Assembly (NCBI RefSeq): GCF_035573695.1
Contig: NZ_CP121694.1
Location: forward strand, 1,960,501-2,024,500
Origin: Metallumcola ferriviriculae
GTDB lineage: Bacteria; Bacillota; JADQBR01
Direction: 5' to 3'
Length of the DNA stretch: 64,000 nt
The position numbers and the translations under genes were made by a program. Below the pieces are notes generated by a model. It saw only the letters and a program-made list of their open reading frames with translations, had not been told where the DNA came from and did not search any database. Of the stretch, positions 18,303 through 26,594 are shown piece after piece; position 1 is the first letter of the stretch; the number at the start of each line of letters is the position of its first letter.

Positions 18303-18595
18303 TTATTTGTGTTGATTGCCCTTAATTTTGGCCGTTTTTTACTTAAAAGCATTAAATAGTTGCTTAGGGGTTTGCTCTAAGGCAATAATTATAGATCTTT
18401 TTGAAATATAAAATGCAGTTTAACTATTCAGCGGCTGAAATTGATGTTCATCAATATGAGTATTATTTCAATTCTAGCAGCACTATCATGATCAATTTGC
18501 TGTAATGAGTGGACGCCAAATAACACGGGAACAAATCACCTTCATATTATGTACTAAAGGCATTGTGCGTACTTAAATTGGAGGGTGATTTTATT

Positions 18596-19174
18596 ATGTT
18601 TCGACAGATAGAACCGCGTGTTCCTTCGTCGTGTCCGTTGGGATTTCAGGCTAGGTATACGGTAGTCAGAGGAGACACTATGTTTCTCATTTCCCAACGG
18701 TTTCGGGTCACGCTTGTTTCATTGATAACGGCTAATCCCCACATCAGTAATCTTAATCTTATTGTTCCGGGAGATGTACTTTGCGTTCCTGAAGGTCTGG
18801 CTGCTCCATGCTGCGTGGTGCTAACGCTGCAGGAACAGTTACAGCCGGGTGCTGATGCTGCTGCGGCTGCCTTTGTCCATTCGGCGGCATCTACCGGGTT
18901 ACAGGAAGTGAGTGTTGTAGCAGTTCTGCCACCGCCGGAAGTGTTGGGGGAATTTAACGGTTGGCTGGCACAGGTTTTGATACCGGAAGTTAACGGATTT
19001 GGCAATCAACTGTTTGCCACGCCGGTGACTCCCCCTACATGGGCTACCACGTTTGCTCTACCCAGAGGAATTTCAGTATCGGCCGGCAGCAGGGTAGAAG
19101 TACGCCCGTTTAATACCGACAGTGGGGTATCAGGGCCTGTGGTTTTACAGGGGTCTCTGAGAAACTGCACCTAG
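18596..19174 (+). CDS. LysM-domain protein
   Basis: 192 residues from ATG 18596 with GGAGGGTGA (18580-18588). A LysM repeat is visible at residues 18-65 ('YTVVRGDTMFLISQRFRV' ... 'NLIVPGDVLCVP'), which binds N-acetylglucosamine in peptidoglycan or spore cortex. There is no signal peptide. In spore formers, LysM proteins without one are often coat or cortex proteins such as SafA and its relatives. The C-terminal 120 residues are hydrophobic/beta and unassigned. The 293 bases upstream show no gene. Confidence 0.75.
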   Translation: MFRQIEPRVPSSCPLGFQARYTVVRGDTMFLISQRFRVTLVSLITANPHISNLNLIVPGDVLCVPEGLAAPCCVVLTLQEQLQPGADAAAAAFVHSAASTGLQEVSVVAVLPPPEVLGEFNGWLAQVLIPEVNGFGNQLFATPVTPPTWATTFALPRGISVSAGSRVEVRPFNTDSGVSGPVVLQGSLRNCT

Positions 19175-19250
19175 CAAAGAATGGGGCATCATCCCGGTTT
19201 CGGGCTGCGCCTACATTCCTCCTTTTGGGTTTTTTATGGGGGTATTTATT

Positions 19251-19412
19251 ATGTTTTGTGTATTTGGTTGGATCTCCGGCACCGGTTTTTTTCATGGCAG
19301 GGATATCACTACCGTATGGATAAATGCAAAGAATATAGGTATCAATTATTGGTTTTGGGCCATTATTTCAATGTTGTTATCTCCCGTTGGCTTGGTAGGT
19401 TATTTACTTTAA
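19251..19412 (+). CDS. Possible small membrane protein
   Basis: 53 residues from ATG 19251, with GGGGG (19238-19242) eight bases ahead; ATG 19236 in the same frame would add five residues. Two hydrophobic segments are separated by a polar loop ('FCVFGWISGTGFF' and 'FWAIISMLLSPVGLVGYLL'). I do not recognise the family. The weaker ribosome site and lack of known relatives keep confidence low, but an orderly two-span topology ending at a stop before the next ribosome site supports a gene. Confidence 0.35.
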   Translation: MFCVFGWISGTGFFHGRDITTVWINAKNIGINYWFWAIISMLLSPVGLVGYLL

Positions 19413-19461
19413 CGCCATCTAAAGATATCCGGGAGAGTTAAATTAGGAATGAGGTGTTGTT

Positions 19462-21288
19462 ATGAGATTTAAACTTTTTATAATCTTATTTTTCACTGTA
19501 TTTTTAGTAATATTTGGTGCCGGGTGCAAAGATCAGTCCAGGGATGTATCCGTTCGTGATCCAGAAAACACCCTGCCGGCCGCAATTCAAGACGGCGGCG
19601 CTAAAATCGATACAGCGGAGGTAAACCAGAAAGAAGGCGACGCTGCCGACGCCCAGGAGACAAACTTGAAATACGGCGTCATCACCGATCCGACAGAATT
19701 GGAGAAACTTTGGCAGGAATACCTTTATGATGCAATCGCCACCATAGGGAACTCACATGAGTTTAATTCAGCTGCAGAAATAGATCCTGTACATATTGCC
19801 CAATACAGCTGGTTTAAGTATATTGCAGAACATGGCAGAGAAAGTCTGGAACTGGCAAATGAGAACAGCCGCAGGCGGGTATTCCCCGTCGAGGCAGTGC
19901 TTGAGTACGCCCAGCGTTATTTCAATTTGACGACCCTTAATGTGACTGCATTTGATGATAGAGACTACGACCCGGAAAGACGTGCCTTTATCTTTAATCT
20001 CGGCAGCGAAGGTGACCGCCCCCGCTACAATGAGGGTAACCCTTGGGGGATAAAACTCGGTGAAGTCACACGAAACAGCGACGGTACTATTACTGCGGTT
20101 TTAAAACATTACGATTCAAGTGTGACTCGTCGCGTGGAGCGGACCAGGACATTCACACTAAAACCGCGTGAGGACGGCAGTCTATACTTTATAAGCGGAC
20201 GCGAAGAGTGGGTAAATAATAATTTAGTGAGCTTGACCGGTGATTTTCAGCGCTTTGACAAAATCAATGGTTTTGATGACAATATGCAAACCCTTGCCAT
20301 GTTAGGCGAATACAATGATAAGGTGATTATTGCCTATGGACCATACGATAAAAAGAAAAACGGATCTCTCATGTTGCTTAATCCCGAAAACATGGAAGTG
20401 GAGAAGGAACTTAACTTAGGGGAGAACTTTACCTCAACTGATGTCACGTTGACGGGAGAAAGAATCGTTGTGCGCCTTAAAGACAGAATTATTATTGTTA
20501 AGAAAAACCTGGAGCAGTTGGAGGAGCTATCCCTGCCGAAAGTGATTAAGGACAAAATAACACGCGAGCTGCAGCAGGGGACCTACTTTGGCGGTTACGA
20601 CATTTCCACCGACCTTACGAGGATTATCTATTCTGATGAGGAAGGGGTCAAGTTGTTCGATTTAGCTGACAGCAGTGAAAAGCTGCTCGCTTCAACGAAG
20701 CCTGTAACGGGCACTGACTTAGTAAAAAAATCTTACCACTCTAGTCCCAGATTTGTGGCTAATGACCAAAAGGTAATAACCACCATGACCGGCTATGAAT
20801 CTGCCATGGGGTACACTCTATATGATTTACAGGAAAATACTTCTAAGACTTACAATATCACCGGGGAGGCATCTTCATCTAGATTTATCCGTTATGATAC
20901 CGGTGTGTTGGAGGTGAAGGGTGTCCGTATAAAAGATAAAGAGACCAGTGAATTAACCCTGCAATATTTAGATTTTAAGACGGGCCATGTTAAGGAAATC
21001 GAACTGGGTGACCTTGGCGATGGCGGCTATATTCGCTTTCCTGATCTTACCTACGTCGGCGAGAATGATGCCGCTTTTATAACTTCCCGGCAGGGCCTTG
21101 ATTACAGCCAGGGCATGTCCTATTTGCACCGCCTTGATTTAGATACCCTAACGGTGGAAACTAATATTATTACTGTAAAGGCAGCACAAACATATATTCT
21201 AGGAGTACTTTCCGATGGGCGTGTACTGTTTTGGTATGATTTTAATCCCAGCGAAAATGGGGTATGTTTAACAAAATACAAGAAGTGA
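19462..21288 (+). CDS. Lipoprotein of unknown function, propeller-like C-terminus
   Basis: 608 residues from ATG 19462 with GAGGTG upstream. The signal peptide ends in the lipobox 'VIFGAGC' (Cys at about residue 22). A low-complexity acidic linker follows, then a mixed alpha/beta part (about 70-270) and a region of short repeated strands (about 280-605: 'VIIAYGPYDKK', 'IIYSDEEGVKLFDL', 'GRVLFWYDFN') that looks like a beta-propeller. No catalytic motif is seen. It resembles the lipoprotein at 16338 only in general design. Confidence 0.6.
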   Translation: MRFKLFIILFFTVFLVIFGAGCKDQSRDVSVRDPENTLPAAIQDGGAKIDTAEVNQKEGDAADAQETNLKYGVITDPTELEKLWQEYLYDAIATIGNSHEFNSAAEIDPVHIAQYSWFKYIAEHGRESLELANENSRRRVFPVEAVLEYAQRYFNLTTLNVTAFDDRDYDPERRAFIFNLGSEGDRPRYNEGNPWGIKLGEVTRNSDGTITAVLKHYDSSVTRRVERTRTFTLKPREDGSLYFISGREEWVNNNLVSLTGDFQRFDKINGFDDNMQTLAMLGEYNDKVIIAYGPYDKKKNGSLMLLNPENMEVEKELNLGENFTSTDVTLTGERIVVRLKDRIIIVKKNLEQLEELSLPKVIKDKITRELQQGTYFGGYDISTDLTRIIYSDEEGVKLFDLADSSEKLLASTKPVTGTDLVKKSYHSSPRFVANDQKVITTMTGYESAMGYTLYDLQENTSKTYNITGEASSSRFIRYDTGVLEVKGVRIKDKETSELTLQYLDFKTGHVKEIELGDLGDGGYIRFPDLTYVGENDAAFITSRQGLDYSQGMSYLHRLDLDTLTVETNIITVKAAQTYILGVLSDGRVLFWYDFNPSENGVCLTKYKK

Positions 21289-21479
21289 GCGGTGTCTGTG
21301 CACTTGTTAAACGGGGCATAGTCTTGAGTTTTTTTGTTGGCAAACCCCAGTTCCCGTGTCAATTTTTTCCTTAACTATTATGGGAATATTTTGAATTTAA
21401 AAAAGGAATCTATCATCAAAATATAGAATTGTACAAAAAAGTTAATGTTAAGAATATTGAATATGGGAGGATGCAGAAC

Positions 21480-22247
21480 GTGGCTTTTGAAACTATTGCT
21501 TTGGAGAAGAAAGATGGGACGGCAGTATTGACTTTAAATCGACCTGAAAAATTAAATGCTGTCAATATGACCATGAGAGCGGAAATTTTATCGGTCCTTG
21601 CTGACCTGGAACAGGACGAGGAAGTTAAAGTCTTAATTATCACCGGCGCTGGGCGGGGATTCTGTGCCGGGGCTGACATTAATGAATTTGCTGCTGGTTC
21701 CGATGATGCAGATTTACAGAAGGAAATTAACAAAAAGCTATTGGAAATGGCCCGGGCGTTTTTTAAATTTGAGAAACCGGTGCTGGGAGCAATCAATGGT
21801 GCGGCGGCTGGAGACGGTGCCCAGTGGGCGCTGGCGTTTGACTTAAATGTTGCTTCCGAAAAGGCGAAATTTGCCTGGCCGGCGACGTACCTAGGCATCT
21901 TGTGACCGTACGGTATTATCCGACTTCCGGGAGAAGTCGGGCGTTTCCGAGCTAAAGAGGTGCTAATGACCAGAAAGTTTGTCACTGCCGAGGAAGCAGT
22001 CCAATGGGGTTTTGTTACAAAAGTGGTTCCCCATGACCAGCTGATGGCAGAAACTATGAAGCTTGCTGACGAAATCAAAAAAATGCCGCCGCTGTCTATC
22101 AAGGCGGTTAAAAAGGCTGTCAACAGGGGATTTGAGGGTTACGAGTATGCAGAAAGCGTCCTGGCTAAGCTGCAGCAGACGGAAGATGCTGCAGAGGGGG
22201 CAAAGGCTTTTCTGGAAAAGAGAGAGCCGAACTTTAAAGGTGTGTAG
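21480..22247 (+). pseudogene. Crotonase-family gene with one in-frame TGA (nonsense or selenocysteine)
   Basis: Starting at GTG 21480 (GGGAGG at 21465-21470), the frame is open for 141 codons, meets TGA at 21903-21905 and runs on in the same frame to TAG 22247. Read through, it gives 255 residues, exactly the crotonase length, ending 'FLEKREPNFKGV' as these enzymes do. 'GRGFCAGADINEFA' and 'INGAAAGDGAQWALAFDL' are oxyanion-hole segments. Both catalytic Glu positions of hydratases are altered (Gln and Ala). The TGA falls in the active-site turn ('YLGIL', stop, 'PYGIIRLPGEVG'). There is no other lesion. A perfect hairpin begins 14 bases after the TGA. Either a young nonsense mutation or a Sec codon fits; a sequencing error is also possible. 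Confidence 0.6.
21920..21940 (+). other. Hairpin just after the in-frame TGA, possible bacterial SECIS
   Basis: CCGACTTC (21920-21927) pairs perfectly with GAAGTCGG (21933-21940), leaving the loop CGGGA. It starts 14 bases after TGA 21905. Spacing, stem length and a G in the first two loop bases meet the published bacterial SECIS description. The same bases encode the conserved 'RLPxxVG' of crotonases, so the pairing could be chance. Confidence 0.3.
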
Positions 22248-22259
22248 TTCGGGCAATAT

Positions 22260-22289
22260 GTCGACGATTCGAATCCGACCATCAGCTCC
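22260..22289 (+). tRNA. Degenerate 3' end of tRNA-Thr, second copy
   Basis: The run TTCGAATCCGACC then ATCAGCTCC matches the T loop and acceptor end of the tRNA fragment at 8084-8104 with one change in 22 bases. Two further changes spoil the T stem. There is no anticodon arm. It starts 13 bases after the crotonase stop and is followed by a terminator, as real tRNA genes often are. Not functional. Confidence 0.6.
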
Positions 22290-22297
22290 TTAATATC

Positions 22298-22332
22298 AAC
22301 GCCTCCGGTTTTTTCTCCCGGAGGCGTTTTTG
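22298..22332 (+). terminator. Rho-independent terminator
   Basis: A perfect 11-bp stem (22298-22308 with 22318-22328) is followed by TTTT and more T after a short gap. It ends the crotonase transcript. Confidence 0.85.
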
Positions 22333-22684
22333 AGATTTTTTTAGCTGCTATATTCATATAAATTACCTCCCTTAATTAAAACAAATGCTCAGCCAGAGCC
22401 TTCTAAGATAATTAAATAGCTTACGAAATTATACCAAAGGGACCATAGGGTGACAAGCTTGTTTAAAAAAGGGAGAAAGGCTAACTTTACAAAATAATAT
22501 TTTTATGTTAATATGAAATATTCTCTTAAATCATATCTTTAAAAACGTACAAGCTGTATCATGTCCTTCCAGAGAAATTAAAATATTTATTTACGCTTTA
22601 CTTTCCCCCATTTGCTACCGGTTTTCTAAAAATAGTTCCTTCGAAGGGTAGGAGATTAATATATATTCGCCGACAATACGCAGA
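22333..22684. other. Gene-free AT-rich stretch
   Basis: No gene, RNA or clear terminator seen over about 350 bases. On the minus strand a good AGGGAGG site and ATG at 22357 lead into the terminator and the tRNA fragment, giving a short frame that I do not trust. The promoter of the helicase gene at 22685 must lie here; I see no convincing boxes. Confidence 0.4.
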
Positions 22685-24622
22685 ATGCCGTTTAAATATG
22701 ACAGTCAACAAGAGTTTTCAATAAAATTGGCCGAGTGGATTGGCAATATATTTTATGATATCCTGCCTAAGCACGGGTATGAAATTCGTGAAGAGCAAAT
22801 ATATACAGCTTATCAAATGGCTGATGCTTTCTGCAAGCGACAGGTGCATTTTGCGGAAGCGGGGCTTGGTGTGGGTAAGACTTTTGCATATTTAGTTAGC
22901 GCGGTTGCCTATGCTAGATTAAAGGGAAAGCCAGTGATAATTGCTTGTGCTTCAAGCGCTCTTCAAGAGCAGCTTGCCGGACCCCAAGGGGATATTAATA
23001 CGCTTTCGCATCTTCTTGACTTGGATATTGATGCTCGAATGGCTAAGGAATCAAGCCAGTATCTTTGTGATTTAAAGGTTAGACGTTTTACACAGCCATT
23101 CGGGGCGCAAACAAGCAGCGCATTAGGTAAGGCTATTCGTTGGGCGGAGGAAACTAAACGGGGTGAACGTTCGGAGATTCCCCATATATCAGACCACATA
23201 TGGACGCAGTTGGCTTGGGACGAGGCGATGCCTTGCGATGGGTGTTCATCCCGGGGCTTCTGTAAGTTGGCCAAGGCAAGAGATTTTTATCGACCGGCAA
23301 AAGATTTAATCGTGTGCGACCATGGGGTTTTCTTTGACGATCTATGGTCGCGAGCAGAACGAAAGATGGAAGGAAAACTGCCTCTTCTGCCTGATTACGC
23401 GGCAGTTATTTTTGACGAAGGGCATAAGGTGCTGCTTCCCGCAGCAAAAAGGGCAGGTAGGTATATTGTTCGGGGAGAGATTGACGGTATGACTTCCTTA
23501 ATAGAACAGCTTCAGGGAGCTAGAACTTCCTTGCTGGCTAGTGCTGTAGCTGTATCTTTAGCTAGTGCTAAATTTTTTAAGGTTCTTCGTAAATCGGTTA
23601 TTAAAGAAGAAAGAAATAACCGGCAAGTTATCCAGGTAAATGATGAACTATTTGCTATAGCGGAAACCTTAAAACGGGCTTTTGACAGCTTGGATGTGGA
23701 GTTGCAAAATGAACAAGAGCTGCATAGCCAAACGTTGCCCGCAAATCGTTTGCTGACCTATGAATTAAGGGTGGAGCATTCATTGGAAGCTCTAAATAGT
23801 TTTTGTAACAATAGGGGGAGAGATGCTCTTTTTTGGTTGGATCGGTTGGATGATAGTTTCTGGGTTATTCCGCGACAGCTCAACGCACTTTTAAGGGAGC
23901 ATCTATTTTCCAAAGAGATTCCCGTATTGTTTTCGTCAGCAACCCTTAGTATCGGAGGAGATTTTAATTACTTGGCAACCTCGCTTGGGGTAACGGAACC
24001 ATCTGGCTCGTCAGTTGAAGGTTCTTTTGATTACGAAAAGCAAACGGTCGTTTACTTGATGGAGCGTTTTCAAAGTGAAGATCAGATTCCCTGGCGGCCT
24101 CGTGCTGTACAGCATCTGGTGTCGTTGCTAGAACGTTCTCAAGGGCGGGCGCTGGTGCTCACTAACTCTTTTTCTGAAACAAAGAAACTTCGTGCACATC
24201 TTAAACAATATCAGTTTCCTTTTAAGATACTTTGGGAAGATAAAGCTGAACGGGGCTATTTGCTGGGAAGGTTTCGAGAGGACGTATCTTCTGTGCTTGT
24301 TGGCAGTGAATTTTGGGAAGGAATAGATATACCCGGTGAAGCATTGTCGCTGCTTATTATCTGGCAATTGCCTTTTCCGCCCAAGGACCCGTTAATTGAA
24401 GCTCAGCGTTCTGAAGTAAAGGAGCGGGGGCTTGACCCGGTAACTGAGGTAGATTATCCTGAAATGGGGTTGAGATTGAAACAGGGCTGTGGTAGGTTGA
24501 TCCGCAGGAAAGAAGACCATGGTATCATTGCTATTCTTGAACCGGTATTTGGTATGCCTTGGCAGGAAGTGGTCCTGAAAGGCCTGCCAAAAGGGGCAAA
24601 GGTGTTAACGTTAGATGTTTAA
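22685..24622 (+). CDS. DinG/XPD-like iron-sulfur DNA helicase
   Basis: 645 residues from ATG 22685; the ribosome site is weak. The superfamily-2 core is clear: Walker A 'GLGVGKT' (60-66), DEAH-type box 'DEGH' (244-247), and C-terminal motifs 'LVGSEFWEGIDIPGEALSL' and 'GCGRLIRRKEDHG'. Four Cys (128, 184, 187, 193) sit between motifs Ia and II and are placed to bind the 4Fe-4S cluster of XPD/DinG helicases. These unwind DNA 5' to 3', including forked and RNA-DNA structures, in repair. It is longer than XPD cores by about 60 residues and lacks a fused exonuclease domain seen in many Firmicutes DinG proteins. It stands alone. Confidence 0.85.
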   Translation: MPFKYDSQQEFSIKLAEWIGNIFYDILPKHGYEIREEQIYTAYQMADAFCKRQVHFAEAGLGVGKTFAYLVSAVAYARLKGKPVIIACASSALQEQLAGPQGDINTLSHLLDLDIDARMAKESSQYLCDLKVRRFTQPFGAQTSSALGKAIRWAEETKRGERSEIPHISDHIWTQLAWDEAMPCDGCSSRGFCKLAKARDFYRPAKDLIVCDHGVFFDDLWSRAERKMEGKLPLLPDYAAVIFDEGHKVLLPAAKRAGRYIVRGEIDGMTSLIEQLQGARTSLLASAVAVSLASAKFFKVLRKSVIKEERNNRQVIQVNDELFAIAETLKRAFDSLDVELQNEQELHSQTLPANRLLTYELRVEHSLEALNSFCNNRGRDALFWLDRLDDSFWVIPRQLNALLREHLFSKEIPVLFSSATLSIGGDFNYLATSLGVTEPSGSSVEGSFDYEKQTVVYLMERFQSEDQIPWRPRAVQHLVSLLERSQGRALVLTNSFSETKKLRAHLKQYQFPFKILWEDKAERGYLLGRFREDVSSVLVGSEFWEGIDIPGEALSLLIIWQLPFPPKDPLIEAQRSEVKERGLDPVTEVDYPEMGLRLKQGCGRLIRRKEDHGIIAILEPVFGMPWQEVVLKGLPKGAKVLTLDV

Positions 24623-24840
24623 ACGTTAAAGCTTCCAACCCTTGCCGCTGGTGGGGAATACATAGGAGCGTTTGCCCTTTAAAATACTGGGTGGGTACGG
24701 TTATTGTGGCGTCCGTACAGCTAACTTCTGATATAGTGTGACTGAACCTGATTATTCTACGGTTCAAGAAGAATTGTTTTATTTTTGTACTATGCTCAAG
24801 TAAAATAAAGATAGACAGAATATGTTTTGAGGGAAATTAA

Positions 24841-26214
24841 ATGAGTATTATCAAGGATATTATTTCCAGGTACAATCACATACTTGACTTTTCTTTCGAT
24901 GAGTTTGTTATAAGCGATGGTGAGGGTGTCTTGCTTTATGCCAACGCAGCTTGTGAAAGGCATTACGGAGTTAAGGTTGAGTACTTAATTGGCAAACATA
25001 CTTCTGAGCTTGAAAGAGAAGGAATTTATCATCCGGCAGTAATTCCTTTGGCACTGAAGGAAAGAAGAAAAGTTACCATTATCCAGGATACTCAGATTGG
25101 CCGAAAAACAATTGTCACCGCTAATCCGGTATTTGATGATACTGGCAACATTGAGCTAGTTGTGGTTAACGCTAGAGATATTTCTGAAGTATCGGACTTA
25201 AAAGAAAAATTAGAACAGACTCAGCAATTAGTGAAACGTTATTCCGAAGAACTCAATGTTCTTCGTAGAGAGCAAATTGAGGTTGAAGGAATAATAGCGA
25301 AGAGCAAACAAATGCAGGAAATTATGGATTTGATCAGAAAAGTGGCGCCAACCAGTTCAACGGTGATGTTATTAGGGGAGACCGGGGTTGGTAAAGATGT
25401 TCTTGCTAGAGGGATACACAAAGTTAGCAAGAAAAAACAAGGGCCTTTTATACGCATCAATTGCGGTGCCATTCCCGGGCCATTATTAGAATCAGAGTTG
25501 TTTGGGTATGAAGCTGGCGCTTTTAGTGGCGCAAAGAAAACGGGCAAAATTGGTTTAGTTGAATTAGCTAATGGTGGAACCCTTTTCCTAGATGAAGTTG
25601 CGGATTTGCCTATTGACTTACAGGTAAAATTACTCCAGGTTATTCAAGAAAGAGAAATGATGCGAGTGGGTGGCACAAAGCATATAAAAGTAGACGCTCG
25701 TATAATCTCAGCTACTAATAAAGATATTGAAACAATGGTTCATGATAATTTGTTCAGAGAGGATTTATTTTATCGACTGCATGTAATACCGATAAGAATT
25801 CCACCCCTGCGACAGCGTCCAGAAGATGTTTTTGCATTTATTCAACATTTTGGTCATCGCCTAAATACGTTTTATAATATCAATAAGCAGCTTCATCCTC
25901 AGACAATTGACGTTTTAGTGAATCATGATTGGCCGGGAAATGTGAGGGAGTTGGAAAACTTTTTAGAAAGGCTCCTGCTTACTGTTGATCGGGAAATGAT
26001 AACTCCTGAGGAGTTACCTGATAATGTCTTTCGAAAGAAGGTTAACGTGCCTGTTGGCCAGCGGACGTTAAATGAAATACTAAGTGAAGTGGAAAGAGAA
26101 GTTGTTTTAAGAGTATATAAAAGATTCGGCTCCAGCTATAAGGTTGCAAGAGAACTAGGCATTAGTCAGCGGACTGCCTTGAGAAAAATTAATAAATATA
26201 TGGAAGAACCATAA
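24841..26214 (+). CDS. Sigma-54-dependent activator with PAS sensor domain
   Basis: 457 residues from ATG 24841. A PAS domain covers about residues 10-118 ('DEFVISDGEGVLLYANAAC'), a coiled linker follows (118-150), then the AAA+ activator core: Walker A 'GETGVGKD' (179-186), the sigma-54 contact loop 'GAFSGA' (226-231, usually GAFTGA), Walker B 'GGTLFLDEVADL' and 'LFYRLHVIPIRIPPLR'. The end is a Fis-type helix-turn-helix ('VARELGISQRTALRKINKY'). It uses ATP to open sigma-54 polymerase at -24/-12 promoters. Four such promoters lie in this window, the nearest 160 bases downstream. The PAS domain probably senses a pathway metabolite; no ligand can be named. Confidence 0.93.
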   Translation: MSIIKDIISRYNHILDFSFDEFVISDGEGVLLYANAACERHYGVKVEYLIGKHTSELEREGIYHPAVIPLALKERRKVTIIQDTQIGRKTIVTANPVFDDTGNIELVVVNARDISEVSDLKEKLEQTQQLVKRYSEELNVLRREQIEVEGIIAKSKQMQEIMDLIRKVAPTSSTVMLLGETGVGKDVLARGIHKVSKKKQGPFIRINCGAIPGPLLESELFGYEAGAFSGAKKTGKIGLVELANGGTLFLDEVADLPIDLQVKLLQVIQEREMMRVGGTKHIKVDARIISATNKDIETMVHDNLFREDLFYRLHVIPIRIPPLRQRPEDVFAFIQHFGHRLNTFYNINKQLHPQTIDVLVNHDWPGNVRELENFLERLLLTVDREMITPEELPDNVFRKKVNVPVGQRTLNEILSEVEREVVLRVYKRFGSSYKVARELGISQRTALRKINKYMEEP

Positions 26215-26289
26215 GCCATTAAGGGCTGATAATGAGCCATTGGTGGCTTAGTCCAATTTTGGCACCATACTACTGCTATTATGGTATTT

Positions 26290-26340
26290 ATTCCTCGGGG
26301 CAAGTCACTACTGACTTACACCGGGGAATGTCTGTTTTTA
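26290..26340 (+). terminator. Large hairpin terminator after the activator gene
   Basis: ATTCCTCGG (26290-26298) pairs with CCGGGGAAT (26321-26329), with an inner perfect hairpin AAGTCA-CTAC-TGACTT (26302-26317), and TTTTTA follows. It probably ends the activator transcript. The inner palindrome is also placed where an enhancer for the promoter at 26374 would be. Confidence 0.6.
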
Positions 26341-26373
26341 GTAAAAGCATTGTGGTGTAAGGGTTTTAAGCAT

Positions 26374-26389
26374 TGGTACAGGACTTGCT
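26374..26389 (+). promoter_or_regulatory. rpoN-dependent: Sigma-54 (-24/-12) promoter of the symporter operon
   Basis: TGGTAC-AGGAC-TTGCT matches the -24/-12 consensus with exact spacing. It lies about 80 bases before the small accessory gene and directly downstream of a sigma-54 activator gene. Confidence 0.85.
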
Positions 26390-26467
26390 AATATATATAG
26401 AAGATTCAGAACATTTTAACAATAAACGTAATGGGTCAAAGTGGCAGTTACGGGGGGAGGTGTTATT

Positions 26468-26575
26468 TTGTTCGGTATGCCTGTAGTAACGTTTTTCTTG
26501 ATGCTTGCAATACCGGTAATGGGCATTGTCAGTGGAGTGGCTTACATGTGGTACTACGAAAAGTATGAACAGTGA
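26468..26575 (+). CDS. Symporter small accessory protein
   Basis: 35 residues from TTG 26468, with a strong site GGGGGGAGGTG before it and the symporter gene 20 bases after. A single membrane span ('VVTFFLMLAIPVMGIVSGVAYMWYY') fills most of it, followed by a charged tail. Very small one-span proteins of this kind are encoded directly before Na+/solute symporters in many bacteria and are thought to be transporter accessory subunits, as the small subunit is for DASS/SSS relatives. Its tight link with the symporter and good ribosome site make a real gene likely although it is so short. Confidence 0.75.
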   Translation: MFGMPVVTFFLMLAIPVMGIVSGVAYMWYYEKYEQ

Positions 26576-26594
26576 ATGAAAGGAGGAGAGCATT

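Noticed and set aside
19181-19441. 86-codon plus-strand frame
   Set aside because: Another frame of the same bases gives a better small membrane protein with a ribosome site.
21416-22123. 235-codon minus-strand frame antisense to the crotonase
   Set aside because: It is the mirror of the crotonase codon pattern, lacks a ribosome site and has no recognisable product.
22139-22357. Minus-strand frame with a good ribosome site at 22357
   Set aside because: It runs straight through the terminator and tRNA fragment and matches no protein; the site is probably chance or a relic.
26260-26276. TGGCAC followed by TGCT after the activator gene
   Set aside because: The GG-to-GC distance is two bases too long for sigma-54; the exact match at 26374 is preferred.
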